64,000 nucleotides of DNA from Mesorhizobium australicum WSM2073 (GCF_000230995.2 NC_019973.1:3548001-3612000), one strand, 5' to 3'. Positions 53,268 through 62,951 are shown, numbered from the stretch's first letter. Made by a program: numbers and translations. The notes: generated by a model from the sequence alone, not told the origin.

Positions 53268-54739
53268 TCCTGTTGGTACATTTCGGCGATTGCTGCCGTG
53301 CCAAGCCTTGTCAGGCAAGCGGCGGCGGTTTCGCCCTGATGTCGTGCGCCGCGGATCATCGCCGCGACGCGGCTGAAGCCGCGCGGGGCGTCATAGCCCG
53401 GCCTGTAGCCGGCAGGAAGAGCCTTTGCCGTCGCGTTCACGACAAGTCCGGCTCCATTTTCGCCGCCGACAATTGTGAGTGCTGCCGGGCCGGGATTGGC
53501 GCAGCCCTTGGCGCAGCCCGACACGTGCAGCGTGAAATCGAGGATGTCGGCGTTTTCGGTGGCGATCGCCTCGGCGATGTCGCGGGTCGCGATCCGGCCG
53601 GAGGCGCAGGCCGGGGCGCCGGGGCAAGCCGCGATGCGCGTGCGCGGGTCGGTGGGAGAGGTGACGAAGCCGAGGGTGGCGGCGGTATCTTGAAGGGATT
53701 GATTGGCTTCCGTCGGCTGGCCGAGGAAAAGCAAGGCGCGGCCGGGGGCGAGGCGGATTTCTGACGTGCCGAAGGCAAGAGCTTTTTGCGCGAGGCCGAT
53801 GATCTTGTCCGCCGGCATGCTGCCGTAGGGGAGGCCGATGCCGAAGGTGAAAATGTCGCCGGCTAAGGAGAAAAGGCCGATAGGCTTGCGCGAGGCGCTC
53901 CCCTCTGTCCTGCCGGACATCTCCCCCTCTAGGGGGGAGATTGCGCTGTTGTCGCTGTCTTCGCCAATCTTCGACGTTGAAAGGGGAATGCCGGCGCTCA
54001 AGCTGCCGATCTCCCCCCGCGTGGGGGAGATGTCCGGCAGGACAGAGAGGGGCGCCGTAGAGTGCCAACCTGTGAGAGACGCCAACTGCCGCTCCGACAA
54101 ATCCCGTGTGTGTGCGTCCGGACCTTTCTCAGCGACCATCCGAAGCGCGGCGACAGCAATGTCGCGCGCCGCACCTTCGCCAGCCGTCGCAAGTCGCTTC
54201 TCACTTTGGCGGTCACCGGCAACTGATATGGCCCAAAGGGTGCCAGCGCTGACTCCAACCGCCTTCAGCCTGACATCGGCCGTCACCGCATCCAGAGTCA
54301 GCTGCCCGCCGCCGTCGACGACCACCGAAACCTTCGGCCCCAGCCTTGGTGCCAGTCCGGCATCTTCGATCGCCGCCATGATCCGCTCAGCCATCGCCCG
54401 GGGATCCGCAATCTCGTGTGGGTCGATACCCGCCAGCGGGCCGGTCTCGACCGGTACGCCGGTGCGCACCGCGATGCCCAGCGCATCGACCTCCGCCGCC
54501 AGCAACGCGGCACTTTCCGTTGTCAGGCCGCGGATCTGCAGGCTGCCGCGGGCCGTCACTTCCATGATGCCGTTGCCGTGCCGCGAGGCGGACTCAGCCA
54601 GGGCGATCAAGAGCTTCGGGGACAACCCTCCGGAAGATGAGCCTCCAGCGACCGGGTTGAGCCGCACCAGCAGGCCGTCGCCTGTCTGCATCGGTGCGGA
54701 CAGAGCAGGGCAGGCGCCACGGCGCGAGAAGGCGTTCAT
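53264..54739 (-). CDS. cobG: Precorrin-3B synthase CobG, with an in-frame repeat insertion
   Basis: CobG is the oxygen-dependent iron-sulphur enzyme that makes precorrin-3B, marking the aerobic pathway. It resembles sulphite/nitrite reductases: ferredoxin-like half-domains and the 4Fe-4S Cys clusters CPGAPACASG and SGCAKGCANPG near the C-terminus. The 491 residues include about 54 (roughly 228-281) translated from a palindromic repeat at 53897-54058, with LPDISPTRGE and SPLEGEMSGRTEG at its ends. The frame is preserved, so the enzyme may still work if the insert lies in a loop between the two reductase halves. Confidence 0.93.
   Translation of the reverse strand: MNAFSRRGACPALSAPMQTGDGLLVRLNPVAGGSSSGGLSPKLLIALAESASRHGNGIMEVTARGSLQIRGLTTESAALLAAEVDALGIAVRTGVPVETGPLAGIDPHEIADPRAMAERIMAAIEDAGLAPRLGPKVSVVVDGGGQLTLDAVTADVRLKAVGVSAGTLWAISVAGDRQSEKRLATAGEGAARDIAVAALRMVAEKGPDAHTRDLSERQLASLTGWHSTAPLSVLPDISPTRGEIGSLSAGIPLSTSKIGEDSDNSAISPLEGEMSGRTEGSASRKPIGLFSLAGDIFTFGIGLPYGSMPADKIIGLAQKALAFGTSEIRLAPGRALLFLGQPTEANQSLQDTAATLGFVTSPTDPRTRIAACPGAPACASGRIATRDIAEAIATENADILDFTLHVSGCAKGCANPGPAALTIVGGENGAGLVVNATAKALPAGYRPGYDAPRGFSRVAAMIRGARHQGETAAACLTRLGTAAIAEMYQQE
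53897..54058. repeat. Palindromic repeat element inserted in cobG
   Basis: Two 25-nt arms, CTCTGTCCTGCCGGACATCT plus CCCCC at 53903-53927 and their reverse complement at 54023-54047, bracket a 95-nt centre. Next to each inner arm is a smaller hairpin (ATCTCCCC/GGGGAGAT type, 53919-53941 and 54009-54031). The mosaic of two terminal palindromes with a variable centre resembles the RIME elements of rhizobia. It is about 162 bp, a multiple of three, and open in the cobG frame. Confidence 0.8.
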
Positions 54740-57700
54740 GCCGCGACCCCGAGCGCGTTAGCCTCGGCGATCAGCGCGGCCAGATCGTCGTCGATAGAAT
54801 TGCGCAAGGGATGCCAGAGGCCGCGCCGGCGCGCCGACAAGAAGCGCTCGGCAATGACTTTGGCGGCTGCGGGGTTTTCGCGCAGGATGAAGGCGCGGAC
54901 GTCCGCGTCGCCAAGATAGGCGTCGTGCACAGCCTCGATCAGCGCGCCTGAAATCGCATGGGTGGTCTCGGCGAAGCCGACCAGCCGGTCGACGGTTTCG
55001 GCGAATTCGGAGGCGCCGCGCGGACCGTGGCGCATCTGGCCCGATATGAAACGTGAATTCACGGCCCGGGCGCGCACCACGCGCGACACCGCCTCGCCGA
55101 CCGATCGCGGTTTCGGCTTTCGCGGATCGGTCGTATCGAGCACGATGACGTCGGCGTTCCTGCCAAGTGTGGCCAAGGCGGCCGAGAAGCCGCCGATGAA
55201 GGCGACGTCGGCGGAGCCTTCGAGAATGTCGCGGCCGGGGTCGTCGCCGGTGTGTACGAGAAGATCGGCGTCGGCGATGCGGCCTTCAAACGCTCCAGGT
55301 GCCGAGACGCCTTCGCCGCCGGCACCGCCATAGGCATGCGAGGTCGCGTCGAGATAGGCGCGGCCGATCTCTTCGCGCGCCGTCCAGTCGCCGCTCGACA
55401 GCATGTCCTCGACGCCGGCGCCGTACGTGCCGGGCGAAGTGCCGAAGATTCGTGGGCTGACCTTGCCGTCGGCGCGGGTTTTGGCGGCGAGCGGGTTTTC
55501 CGAATCGTCCTCGTCGCGCGCGGCAACGGCCTTGGCGGCGGCGTCGATCAGCGCGATCTGGGTCGGGAACATGTCGCGGAACAGACCTGATATACGCCAG
55601 GTGACGTCGACACGCGGGCGGCCGAGCGCCGCCGGGGGCAGCACCTCGATGCCGGTGACGCGGCCGGTGGCAGTGTCCCATTGCGGTCGGCAGCCCATCA
55701 AGGCCAGGCCCTGCGCGATCTCCTCGCCGCCGGTGCGCAGCGAAGCCGAGCCCCAGAGATCGATCACCAGCGAACGCGGCCAGTCGCCATGCGACTGCAT
55801 GTAGCCGCGCACCACTTCTTCGGCCGCCGCCTTGCCGAGATCATATGCGGTCGGCGTCGGCATGATTCGCGGATCCGAGGTGAACAGATTGCGGCCGGTG
55901 GGCAAAACATCGGAGCGCCCGCGCGCGGGTGCGCCGGCCGGGCCCGCCTTGACGTGACGGCCATCGAGCGCCGCGAGCAGGGAGGCTTTCTCGGCGTTCG
56001 CGCTTTGCAGGCGCACGGAGTCTGGTTCGTCGTTGGGGACGCGGCCGTAGATGTGCAGCCCGTCCTTGATGGCGAAATCCTTGAGGTCGCAGAGCCAGGC
56101 GTCGATGCGGCGCAGCGCTTCGTCGGGCGCGTCGGTCTTGGCGACGCCGGCTTCCGAGGCAAGGCCGGTCTTTTGCGCAGTTTCGACAATCAGCCTGGCG
56201 AGCCGGTCCCGGCGACGGCGGTCGAGCCCGTCGGCCTGGGCGTATTCGTCGACCAGTCGCTCGAGCTCGTGCTGGTCCTCGTCCAGCCCTGCGCCTGCAA
56301 GCGGCGGCGGCAAATGGCCAAGCGTGACGGCGGCAATACGCCGTTTGGCCTGCGCTGCTTCGCCGGGATTGGAGACGATGAACGGATAGATGACGGGTAA
56401 TGCGCCGGTGACGATCTCGGGAAAGCAGGTTGGCGACAGCGCGACGGTCTTGCCGGGCAACCATTCCAGCGTGCCGTGGGCGCCGACATGGACGAGAGCG
56501 TGGACGCCGAGCGATTTGCGCAGCCACAGGCCAAAGGCGATCAGGGCATGGCGCGGCGGGAGGGTCGGATCGTGGTAGTCGGCGCGACGGTCGGCCGAGC
56601 GGCCCCGGTCGGGGGCGAGTGCCACGGTGATATTGCCGAAATGCGCGGCGCGGAAGGGGAAGTGGTGTTTGCCTGATAGCGAAGGTGTGTGCGAGCGAAG
56701 ACCTGTCTCATTTTCCGCTCTGCCCCACGCAGCCTTTACCGCAGCAATCGCCGATGTCGGCAACTCTTTCGAGAAGTCGAGATAGTCATTCAACCCCAGC
56801 CCATCACTGCCCCGCTCCAGCAAATCCAGCAATTCACGCGGCGTTTGCGGAATCCCGTCAACGGCATAGCCCTGTTCGCTCAAGTCGTGCAGCATGGCCA
56901 GCACGCTGGACGGCACGTCCAGCCCGACCGCATAGCCGGTGCGGCCAGGGGCGCTGGGATAATCGGGAATGAGGATCGCGAGCTTGCGCTCCTCCCGTCT
57001 TGTCTCCCGCAGCCGGATGAAAGCCGCGACTCGACCCGCCACTTGCTCCACCCGATCCAGTTCCGGGCGGTTCGCCAACGCACGATGGCCAAGCGCCGGA
57101 TCGATATCGCTCTCGGCCTTAAAGGAAATGGCGCCGGCGAGGATGCGGCCGTCAAGTTCGGGCAGCACGACATGCATGGCAAGGTCGGCGGGCGCCAGGC
57201 CGCGCTGGTTGTTTTCCCAGATGTCGCGGCGCGTGGTGGCAACGATGACCTGGAAGACGGGCACGCCGGCGCGGTCGAACAAGGTTTCGACGCCGGGCTC
57301 GGCGCCGGAAGCGAACGCGGTCGCGGTGACGATCGCGGCGGGTTTCAGCGATGCGACGGCATTTTCGACGAACGCAAGCGACACCGGATCCTTCAGACTG
57401 GAAACGAAGATCGAGACCGGTGCCAATCCCCTGGAGCGCAAAGCCTCGGCCAGCGCATCGATCGGGGCGACATCGGCGGCGAGCAGCATCGATCGGTAGA
57501 AGAGAATCGGGATAATGGGAGTGCCGCTATTGGAACCGGTCGGCTCCTCCGCGACCCCCAATCCAGCCTGATAGTAACCGGCCTTCGGCACGCTGACCGG
57601 GTTGGCGACGGGCGCATCCTGTCCAGCCAAGCCTGCCAGCCTGTGCACCAGCGCGCCCATATTGGCCGGGCCGCCCTCGCGGAAATAGCCGAGCAGGCCG

Positions 57701-58110
57701 TCCAGTTCGGCGCGCCGCAGCGTCGAGGCTTCGACCAGCCTAAGATCCTCGTCGTGGCTTTCGCCGGGAAGCAGCGCCAGTTTGATGCCGCGTTCGCGGG
57801 CAATCACCGCCAGTTGGTCGCAGCCATAGCGCCACCAGTCGTAGCCGCCGAGGATGCGCACCAGGATGATTTTGGCGTGGCGGGCGACGCTGTCTATCCA
57901 GAGGTCGACGGACATGGGATGGCGCAGGTCGCGCAGTGCGGCCAGCCGCATCGAGGGCAGGCGACCGGCATCGGCCTTCCACGCCGCAGCCAGTCCGGCG
58001 AGATCGCTGTCGGTGAAGGACAGGGCCACGATATCCGCCGGCACCTGCCTGAGATCGACAGGCTCGGCGAGATCGTCGAGCGAGGCGGAGGTCGTGGTGA
58101 GGATGTGCAT
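54736..58110 (-). CDS. cobN: Cobaltochelatase subunit CobN
   Basis: CobN is the large subunit of the ATP-dependent CobNST chelatase that inserts cobalt into hydrogenobyrinic acid a,c-diamide. The 1124-residue protein begins with the usual CobN N-terminus (DIVALSFTDSDLAGLAAAW) and has the conserved HVGAHGTLEWLPGK, DVLPTGRNLF and SPGTYGAGVEDML segments. It is about 150 residues shorter than P. denitrificans CobN as I recall it, apparently by internal shortening after the LHIYGR segment. Its partners CobS and CobT (chelatase subunits) are not in this window. It overlaps cobG by 4 bp. Confidence 0.95.
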   Translation of the reverse strand: MHILTTTSASLDDLAEPVDLRQVPADIVALSFTDSDLAGLAAAWKADAGRLPSMRLAALRDLRHPMSVDLWIDSVARHAKIILVRILGGYDWWRYGCDQLAVIARERGIKLALLPGESHDEDLRLVEASTLRRAELDGLLGYFREGGPANMGALVHRLAGLAGQDAPVANPVSVPKAGYYQAGLGVAEEPTGSNSGTPIIPILFYRSMLLAADVAPIDALAEALRSRGLAPVSIFVSSLKDPVSLAFVENAVASLKPAAIVTATAFASGAEPGVETLFDRAGVPVFQVIVATTRRDIWENNQRGLAPADLAMHVVLPELDGRILAGAISFKAESDIDPALGHRALANRPELDRVEQVAGRVAAFIRLRETRREERKLAILIPDYPSAPGRTGYAVGLDVPSSVLAMLHDLSEQGYAVDGIPQTPRELLDLLERGSDGLGLNDYLDFSKELPTSAIAAVKAAWGRAENETGLRSHTPSLSGKHHFPFRAAHFGNITVALAPDRGRSADRRADYHDPTLPPRHALIAFGLWLRKSLGVHALVHVGAHGTLEWLPGKTVALSPTCFPEIVTGALPVIYPFIVSNPGEAAQAKRRIAAVTLGHLPPPLAGAGLDEDQHELERLVDEYAQADGLDRRRRDRLARLIVETAQKTGLASEAGVAKTDAPDEALRRIDAWLCDLKDFAIKDGLHIYGRVPNDEPDSVRLQSANAEKASLLAALDGRHVKAGPAGAPARGRSDVLPTGRNLFTSDPRIMPTPTAYDLGKAAAEEVVRGYMQSHGDWPRSLVIDLWGSASLRTGGEEIAQGLALMGCRPQWDTATGRVTGIEVLPPAALGRPRVDVTWRISGLFRDMFPTQIALIDAAAKAVAARDEDDSENPLAAKTRADGKVSPRIFGTSPGTYGAGVEDMLSSGDWTAREEIGRAYLDATSHAYGGAGGEGVSAPGAFEGRIADADLLVHTGDDPGRDILEGSADVAFIGGFSAALATLGRNADVIVLDTTDPRKPKPRSVGEAVSRVVRARAVNSRFISGQMRHGPRGASEFAETVDRLVGFAETTHAISGALIEAVHDAYLGDADVRAFILRENPAAAKVIAERFLSARRRGLWHPLRNSIDDDLAALIAEANALGVAA

Positions 58111-58129
58111 CGCGGCCCGGGCCTGAAAA

Positions 58130-59167
58130 TCAGCCGGCGAGGATACGTTCGATCGCCGGGCGGTTCAGCCCCTTGAGGCCAATGACGACGAGCCGCGAGC
58201 GGCGGTCGTCCCCAGCGGTCCAGGCGCGGTCGTAGTAATGATTGACGCGCGGGCCGACGGCTTGCAGCAGGAGCCGCATAGGTTTGCCGCCGACCTCGAC
58301 GAAGCCTTTCACGCGCAGCACGTTTTCCTGTTCGGCGGCCGCGGCGACGCGCTTTGCCAGCTCGTCGGGATTGGCGATCGAGGGAATGTCGACGATGAAC
58401 GTGTCGAAGTCGTCATGCTCGTGATCGAATGCGCCGTCATGGTGGGACTTGCGGTTCTCGATGTCGTCCTCGACGGCGAGACCGAGCCCGAGCAGCACCG
58501 AGGGATCGACCTTGCCATGAGACGTCGGCACGATCTTCACGGCGCGGGCGGAGTGTTCGTTGATAATGGCGTTGGCGCGGGCTGAACCGGCGGCATCCAT
58601 CAGGTCGCTCTTCGACAGGATGATCAGGTCGGCGCAGGCAATCTGGTCCTCGAACACTTCCTCGACCGGGTCGTCATGGTCGAGGCTCTCGTCCTGCGCG
58701 CGCTGCGCCTGCAGGGCGTCCATGTCGTTGGCGACGCGGCCTTCCGCCAGTGCGGGACCGTCGACCACGGCGATGACGCCATCGACCGTTACGCGGCTCT
58801 TCACCGTCGGCCACTGGAAAGCCTGGACCAGCGGCTTGGGCAGAGCGAGGCCCGAGGTTTCGATCAGGATATGGTCGACCTTAGGCGTCAGCGACAGGAT
58901 CTGGTCGAGCGCCGGCACGAAATCATCGGCCACGGTGCAGCAGATACAGCCATTGGCCAGTTCGACGATGTTTTCCTCTGGGCAGGTGTCGATGCCGCAT
59001 CCCTTGAGGATCTCGCCGTCGATGCCGATGTCGCCGAACTCGTTGACGATGATGGCAATCCGCTTGCCGCCGGCATTTTCCAGGAGATGGCGGACCAGTG
59101 TCGTCTTGCCGGCGCCGAGGAAGCCGGTGACGACGGTGCAGGGAACGCGGGACAGAGATGTTGTCAT
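58130..59167 (-). CDS. cobW: CobW-family GTPase (cobalt/zinc metallochaperone)
   Basis: CobW is thought to deliver cobalt to the chelatase. The 345-residue G3E GTPase has Walker A GFLGAGKTT (15-23), the metal-binding CxCC motif in GCICCTV (C74, C76, C77), SKSD for guanine recognition and a His/Asp-rich loop (KSHHDGAFDHEHDDFD) likely binding metal. The C-terminal CobW_C domain follows. Its stop is 19 bp before cobN. Confidence 0.95.
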   Translation of the reverse strand: MTTSLSRVPCTVVTGFLGAGKTTLVRHLLENAGGKRIAIIVNEFGDIGIDGEILKGCGIDTCPEENIVELANGCICCTVADDFVPALDQILSLTPKVDHILIETSGLALPKPLVQAFQWPTVKSRVTVDGVIAVVDGPALAEGRVANDMDALQAQRAQDESLDHDDPVEEVFEDQIACADLIILSKSDLMDAAGSARANAIINEHSARAVKIVPTSHGKVDPSVLLGLGLAVEDDIENRKSHHDGAFDHEHDDFDTFIVDIPSIANPDELAKRVAAAAEQENVLRVKGFVEVGGKPMRLLLQAVGPRVNHYYDRAWTAGDDRRSRLVVIGLKGLNRPAIERILAG

Positions 59168-59169
59168 GA

Positions 59170-59598
59170 TCAGTCTTTCAGCATGTCGAGGGGAGGGATG
59201 CGGGCAACGAGGCCGCGCTTGAGGCTATCGGGCCTGCCCCGCCAGGGAATGAGGCCGTCGCTCGAGGTGGCGAAGAGTTTCGCGCCGGTGACCAGATCGG
59301 CGCCGCTGCTCGCGGTCAGATCGCCGAACACATAGCTCCAGCAGCCGTCGCGCAGGATCGCGGCGCTCAGGCGGCGCTTGCAATTGCCGAGGCATTCGAC
59401 CGTGCGGATGCGAATCTTCTCGCCCGAGGCGGCTTGGCGCGTATCTTCGGCCAAAAGTTCGCCGGCCCGGGGATGGGCGTCGGAGCCGGTCTCGTCGCGA
59501 CAGGAAGCGCAGACAATGACCGTGATGCCGGCCAGGGGATGATTCCCGCCGGACGAAATGTCGGTTGTTTCAGCCGAAAAACTGCTGTCGCGATCCAC
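59170..59598 (-). CDS. DUF1636 metal-binding protein of the cobalamin operon
   Basis: The protein has Cys30, Cys33 and then Cys69 and Cys73 (VCASC and ECLGNCKR), a CxxC plus CLxxC pattern like thioredoxin-fold [2Fe-2S] proteins. DUF1636 genes are usually beside cobW/cobN and may supply metal or electrons. I prefer the GTG at 59598, which has AAGGAG six bases upstream (142 residues). A more upstream ATG at 59646 lies directly against the riboswitch P1 stem without a Shine-Dalgarno. It is the first gene of the operon after the riboswitch, 2 bp before cobW. Confidence 0.85.
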   Translation of the reverse strand: MDRDSSFSAETTDISSGGNHPLAGITVIVCASCRDETGSDAHPRAGELLAEDTRQAASGEKIRIRTVECLGNCKRRLSAAILRDGCWSYVFGDLTASSGADLVTGAKLFATSSDGLIPWRGRPDSLKRGLVARIPPLDMLKD

Positions 59599-59647
59599 AT
59601 CAGGCTCCTTGCCCGGAAAACCCGCCAGGCGATCGGACTCTTGCATT

Positions 59648-59831
59648 CCAGACGGCAGGTCTCCTGGCTCGCGGGTCATCGCCTTGGGTAGCCGCCTTCC
59701 CGGGACAATCCCAGTGGCTTTCGGCCTTGGCTCTTCGCTCACAGTTGCGGGGACAGCCGCGGATTTGGGATCTTCAATCCCGCACCGCATTCCCTCTTGG
59801 CTCCTCCCTTTGCCGAGAGGAGACCGTCTGG
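59648..59831 (-). promoter_or_regulatory. Cobalamin (AdoCbl) riboswitch
   Basis: Read on the minus strand, an 8-bp P1 stem CCAGACGG/CCGTCTGG (59824-59831 with 59648-59655) encloses the conserved core. It has GCGGCTGTCCCCGCAACTGT, GCCACTG, GGGAAGGC and the B12 box AGCCAGGAGACCTGCC (59654-59669). High cobalamin should shut the operon down by ending transcription or hiding the ribosome site of the DUF1636 gene. It lies 50 nt upstream of the preferred start. Confidence 0.95.
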
Positions 59832-59872
59832 ATGGGATTTAGGCTCTTGCGGGCAGCGGTGTCAACGCGAGC

Positions 59873-61072
59873 TTACGACACCGCGATGTCGGACAGCGCC
59901 GGGCCGAGGTCGCCGGCAGGCGTTATTTCCATGCGCTCGAGGCCAAGCCAGCCCTGCATCTGCTTCAATTCCTCGAAGAGCTGGGCTGCGGTTTCGGGCG
60001 GTGTGCCGGGCTCGGCGTAGGCGGCATGGACGCGCAGGACACTGGCCGGCCGGTCAGCCTTGAGGTCGACGCGCGCCACGATCCTGTCGCCGAGCAGGAA
60101 AGGCAGGACATAGTAGCCGTATTGGCGCTTGTCGGCCGGCGTGTAGATTTCGATGCGGTAATGGAAGTCGAACAGCCGCTCCGAGCGCGAACGCTCGAAG
60201 ACGACCGGATCGAACGGCGCCAGCAGAGCGCGGGCCTCGATCTTGCGCGGGATACGGGCGTCCTTGTGAAGGTAAGCCGGCTTGTCCCAGCCCTCGACAC
60301 GGACCGGCAGCAAGTCGCCGAGCTCGACCAGTTCCTCCAGCCGGCCTTTCATGTCGGCCGGCGAGAGTCGAAAATAATCGCGCAGGTCGCCTGATGTCGC
60401 CACGCCATGGGCACGGGCGGAAATGCGCAGCAATTCGCGATGCGCGTCCTCAGGCGTCGGTACCGGCAGATCGAGGATCGCCTGCGGCAGCACGCGCTCC
60501 GGCAGGTCGTAAAAGCGCTCGAAGCCGCGCCGGTGCGCGGTGGTGATGCGCCCGGCCCAGAACAGCCATTCGAAGGCGTGCTTGGCATGGCTCCAACCCC
60601 ACCAGCCACCGGAGCCTTTCTGGCCTTCGAGCGCCGAAGCGGCGATCGGCCCGCGCGCGACGACCTCGCGGTAGATCTCTTCTATATAGGCTGCGTGCTC
60701 GCGGCCCCATTTGGCCAGCCCCAGATACATTTCATCGCCTTGCTCGGCGCGCTGCATGCGCCAGCGCATCAGTGGGTAGGTCTCGACCGGCAGGAACGAG
60801 GCTTCATGCGCCCAATATTCGAAGACGGTGCGCTTGCGCGTCACGGCGGCGTTGTCGAGCAAAGCGAGGGGATAGGGGCCGAGACGCGAATAGAGCGGCA
60901 TGTAATGAGCGCGCACCACCGCACTGACGGAATCGATCTGCAACAGGCCGGTGCGAGACAGAACGCGGGCGAAATGGCGGCGGTCCGGCGTGCCGGCGGG
61001 GCGGGGATCGAGAAATCCCTGGGCGGCGAGCGCGATGCGCCGCGCGGCGGCAAGCGAGATCTTTTCCTTCAT
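59873..61072 (-). CDS. YcaQ/AlkX-family DNA glycosylase (winged helix)
   Basis: The 399-residue protein belongs to the HTH_42/YcaQ family, whose E. coli member (AlkX) unhooks interstrand crosslinks. LLQIDSVSAV (residues 43-52) contains the QxD catalytic motif, and the family's WAHEASFLPVE and FDFHYRIEIYTPADKRQYGYYVLPFLLGD segments are present. The ATG at 61072 is the family start; an ATG at 61129 would add 19 residues. It is between the cobalamin riboswitch and the nuo operon and is unrelated to either. Confidence 0.9.
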   Translation of the reverse strand: MKEKISLAAARRIALAAQGFLDPRPAGTPDRRHFARVLSRTGLLQIDSVSAVVRAHYMPLYSRLGPYPLALLDNAAVTRKRTVFEYWAHEASFLPVETYPLMRWRMQRAEQGDEMYLGLAKWGREHAAYIEEIYREVVARGPIAASALEGQKGSGGWWGWSHAKHAFEWLFWAGRITTAHRRGFERFYDLPERVLPQAILDLPVPTPEDAHRELLRISARAHGVATSGDLRDYFRLSPADMKGRLEELVELGDLLPVRVEGWDKPAYLHKDARIPRKIEARALLAPFDPVVFERSRSERLFDFHYRIEIYTPADKRQYGYYVLPFLLGDRIVARVDLKADRPASVLRVHAAYAEPGTPPETAAQLFEELKQMQGWLGLERMEITPAGDLGPALSDIAVS

Positions 61073-61406
61073 GCGTATGCGTCCCTGATGGACCTGTCTG
61101 GCGTCATTGCCGGCGTGATTCCCGTCCATGCTAGCAGGGTTTTGGCGGCAACCCTGTCAGGAGAGAAAAGTGGAGTTAAAAGCGAAGGAAATCAAACAGG
61201 AGCGGATGGGACCAGTTTCTCCCGGAATGCCGTCCAGCTCGGTGTTTTGAACAAGGTTTGACTTGCTTCGCTGGAAGTGCTGCGCTAACCCTCGCCGCGT
61301 TGCAGCATAGGCCCCTTAAAACGGTTCAGCGGTTAATCTGTCACGCTTCCGCATTAAGGTTCGGTGCTGTAGTCAAAGTGGATTGGCGCCAACGGAAAGC
61401 CGCTGC
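61073..61406. other. Non-coding region between ycaQ-like gene and nuoA
   Basis: These 334 bp separate the divergent ycaQ-like gene and the nuo operon and must hold both promoters. TTGACT at 61258-61263 is a possible -35 element, but no good -10 box lies at the right distance. I see no hairpin, RNA gene or ORF that I can support. Confidence 0.6.
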
Positions 61407-61772
61407 ATGAACGCACTTCTCAGTTCGTACCTGCCCATCGTCCTGTTTATCGGCGTGGCACTGGTCGTCGGCCTGGCGCTGCTGGCGGCTCCGTTCCTGG
61501 TGGCGTATCGCAACCCCGATCCCGAAAAGCTTTCCGCCTACGAGTGCGGTTTCAACTCGTTCGACGATGCCCGCATGAAATTCGACATCCGCTTCTACCT
61601 GGTGTCGATCCTGTTCATTATATTCGACCTGGAAGTTGCCTTCCTCTTCCCCTGGGCAGTGTCCTTCTCGAAGATCGGCATGCTCGGTTTCTGGTCAATG
61701 ATGGTGTTTTTGGCAGTGCTGACCATCGGCTTTGCCTATGAATGGAAAAAAGGAGCGCTGGAATGGGATTGA
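61407..61772 (+). CDS. nuoA: NADH-quinone oxidoreductase subunit A
   Basis: NuoA is a small membrane subunit of complex I. The 121-residue protein has three helices (about residues 8-31, 66-88 and 93-115) and the conserved [20 protein letters not shown] segment with the Cys on the quinone-side loop. The ATG at 61407 with GGAAAG upstream fits the family; a TTG at 61383 is also open. Its last 10 bp overlap nuoB. Confidence 0.97.
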   Translation: MNALLSSYLPIVLFIGVALVVGLALLAAPFLVAYRNPDPEKLSAYECGFNSFDDARMKFDIRFYLVSILFIIFDLEVAFLFPWAVSFSKIGMLGFWSMMVFLAVLTIGFAYEWKKGALEWD

Positions 61773-62344
61773 ACGACAGTTCAGGCACCCTCGTCGCGCC
61801 GAAGCCCAAAGGTATTATCGATCCCAACACCGGCAGGCCGGTGGGGGAGGACGATCCCTTCTTCCTCGAAATCAACAATGAGCTTGCCGACAAGGGTTTT
61901 CTGGTCACCTCGACCGAGGCGCTGATCACCTGGGCGCGCAGCGGCTCGCTGATGTTCATGACCTTCGGTCTGGCTTGCTGCGCGGTCGAGATGATCCACA
62001 CCTCGATGCCGCGCTACGATTCGGAGCGGTTCGGTGTCGCGCCGCGCGCGTCTCCGCGCCAGTCCGACATCATGATCGTCGCCGGCACGCTGACCAACAA
62101 GATGGCGCCGGCGCTGCGCAAGGTCTACGACCAGATGCCGGAGCCGCGCTACGTCATCTCGATGGGCTCCTGCGCCAATGGCGGCGGCTACTATCACTAT
62201 TCCTATTCGGTGGTACGCGGCTGCGACCGCGTCGTGCCGGTCGACATCTATGTGCCCGGCTGCCCGCCGAGCGCCGAAGCCCTGCTCTATGGCATTCTTC
62301 TGCTGCAGAAGAAGATCCGCCGCACCGGCACGATCGAACGGTAA
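61763..62344 (+). CDS. nuoB: NADH-quinone oxidoreductase subunit B
   Basis: NuoB carries the terminal 4Fe-4S cluster N2 that passes electrons to quinone. The 193-residue protein has the ligands C72 and C73 (GLACCAVEM), C137 (GSCANGG) and C167 (GCPPS). AAGGAG lies eight bases before the ATG at 61763, which overlaps the end of nuoA by 10 bp. The N-terminal 30 residues are a typical alphaproteobacterial extension. Confidence 0.97.
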   Translation: MGLNDSSGTLVAPKPKGIIDPNTGRPVGEDDPFFLEINNELADKGFLVTSTEALITWARSGSLMFMTFGLACCAVEMIHTSMPRYDSERFGVAPRASPRQSDIMIVAGTLTNKMAPALRKVYDQMPEPRYVISMGSCANGGGYYHYSYSVVRGCDRVVPVDIYVPGCPPSAEALLYGILLLQKKIRRTGTIER

Positions 62345-62348
62345 ATCC

Positions 62349-62951
62349 ATGGCCGCCTCCTTAAGCGAACTGTCGACCTATCTCGGCGAGAAGCTGCCTG
62401 GCCGCTTCGGCGATGCGGTATTCGCCTATGGCGAGCTCACCGTTCACGTCGAGCCTCAAAACCTGATCGAGGTGATGACCTTCCTGCGCGACGATGCGCG
62501 CTGCCAGTTCATCTCGATCATCGATGTCTGCGGTGCCGACTATCCGTCGCGGGCCAAGCGCTTCGACGTCGTCTATCACCTGCTTTCGCCGAAGCAGAAT
62601 GTGCGCATTCGCATCAAGGTGCAGGCCGACGAGGAGACGATGGTGCCTTCGATCACCGGCGTCTATCCCGGCGCCGACTGGTTCGAGCGCGAAACCTACG
62701 ATCTCTATGGCGTGCTGTTTTCGGGCCACCCGGACCTGCGCCGCCTGCTGACCGACTACGGTTTCGAAGGCCATCCGCTGCGCAAGGATTTCCCGCTCAC
62801 CGGTTTCGTCGAAGTGCGTTACGACGACGAAGCCAAGCGCGTCATCTACGAGCCGGTGGAACTGAAGCAGGAATTCCGCAATTTCGATTTTCTGTCCCCA
62901 TGGGAAGGCACGGATTACGTGCTGCCAGGGGATGAGAAGGCAAAGCAGTAA
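62349..62951 (+). CDS. nuoC: NADH-quinone oxidoreductase subunit C
   Basis: NuoC is a peripheral-arm subunit of complex I. The 200-residue protein has the 30-kDa-subunit signature [20 protein letters not shown] followed by [14 protein letters not shown]. It is separate from NuoD, unlike the fused NuoCD of E. coli. Its stop shares one base with the nuoD start (TAATG). Confidence 0.97.
   Translation: MAASLSELSTYLGEKLPGRFGDAVFAYGELTVHVEPQNLIEVMTFLRDDARCQFISIIDVCGADYPSRAKRFDVVYHLLSPKQNVRIRIKVQADEETMVPSITGVYPGADWFERETYDLYGVLFSGHPDLRRLLTDYGFEGHPLRKDFPLTGFVEVRYDDEAKRVIYEPVELKQEFRNFDFLSPWEGTDYVLPGDEKAKQ

Noticed and set aside
56689..58176. Plus-strand frame of 495 codons over cobN
   Set aside because: It is antisense to CobN, which shows conserved segments along its whole length here.
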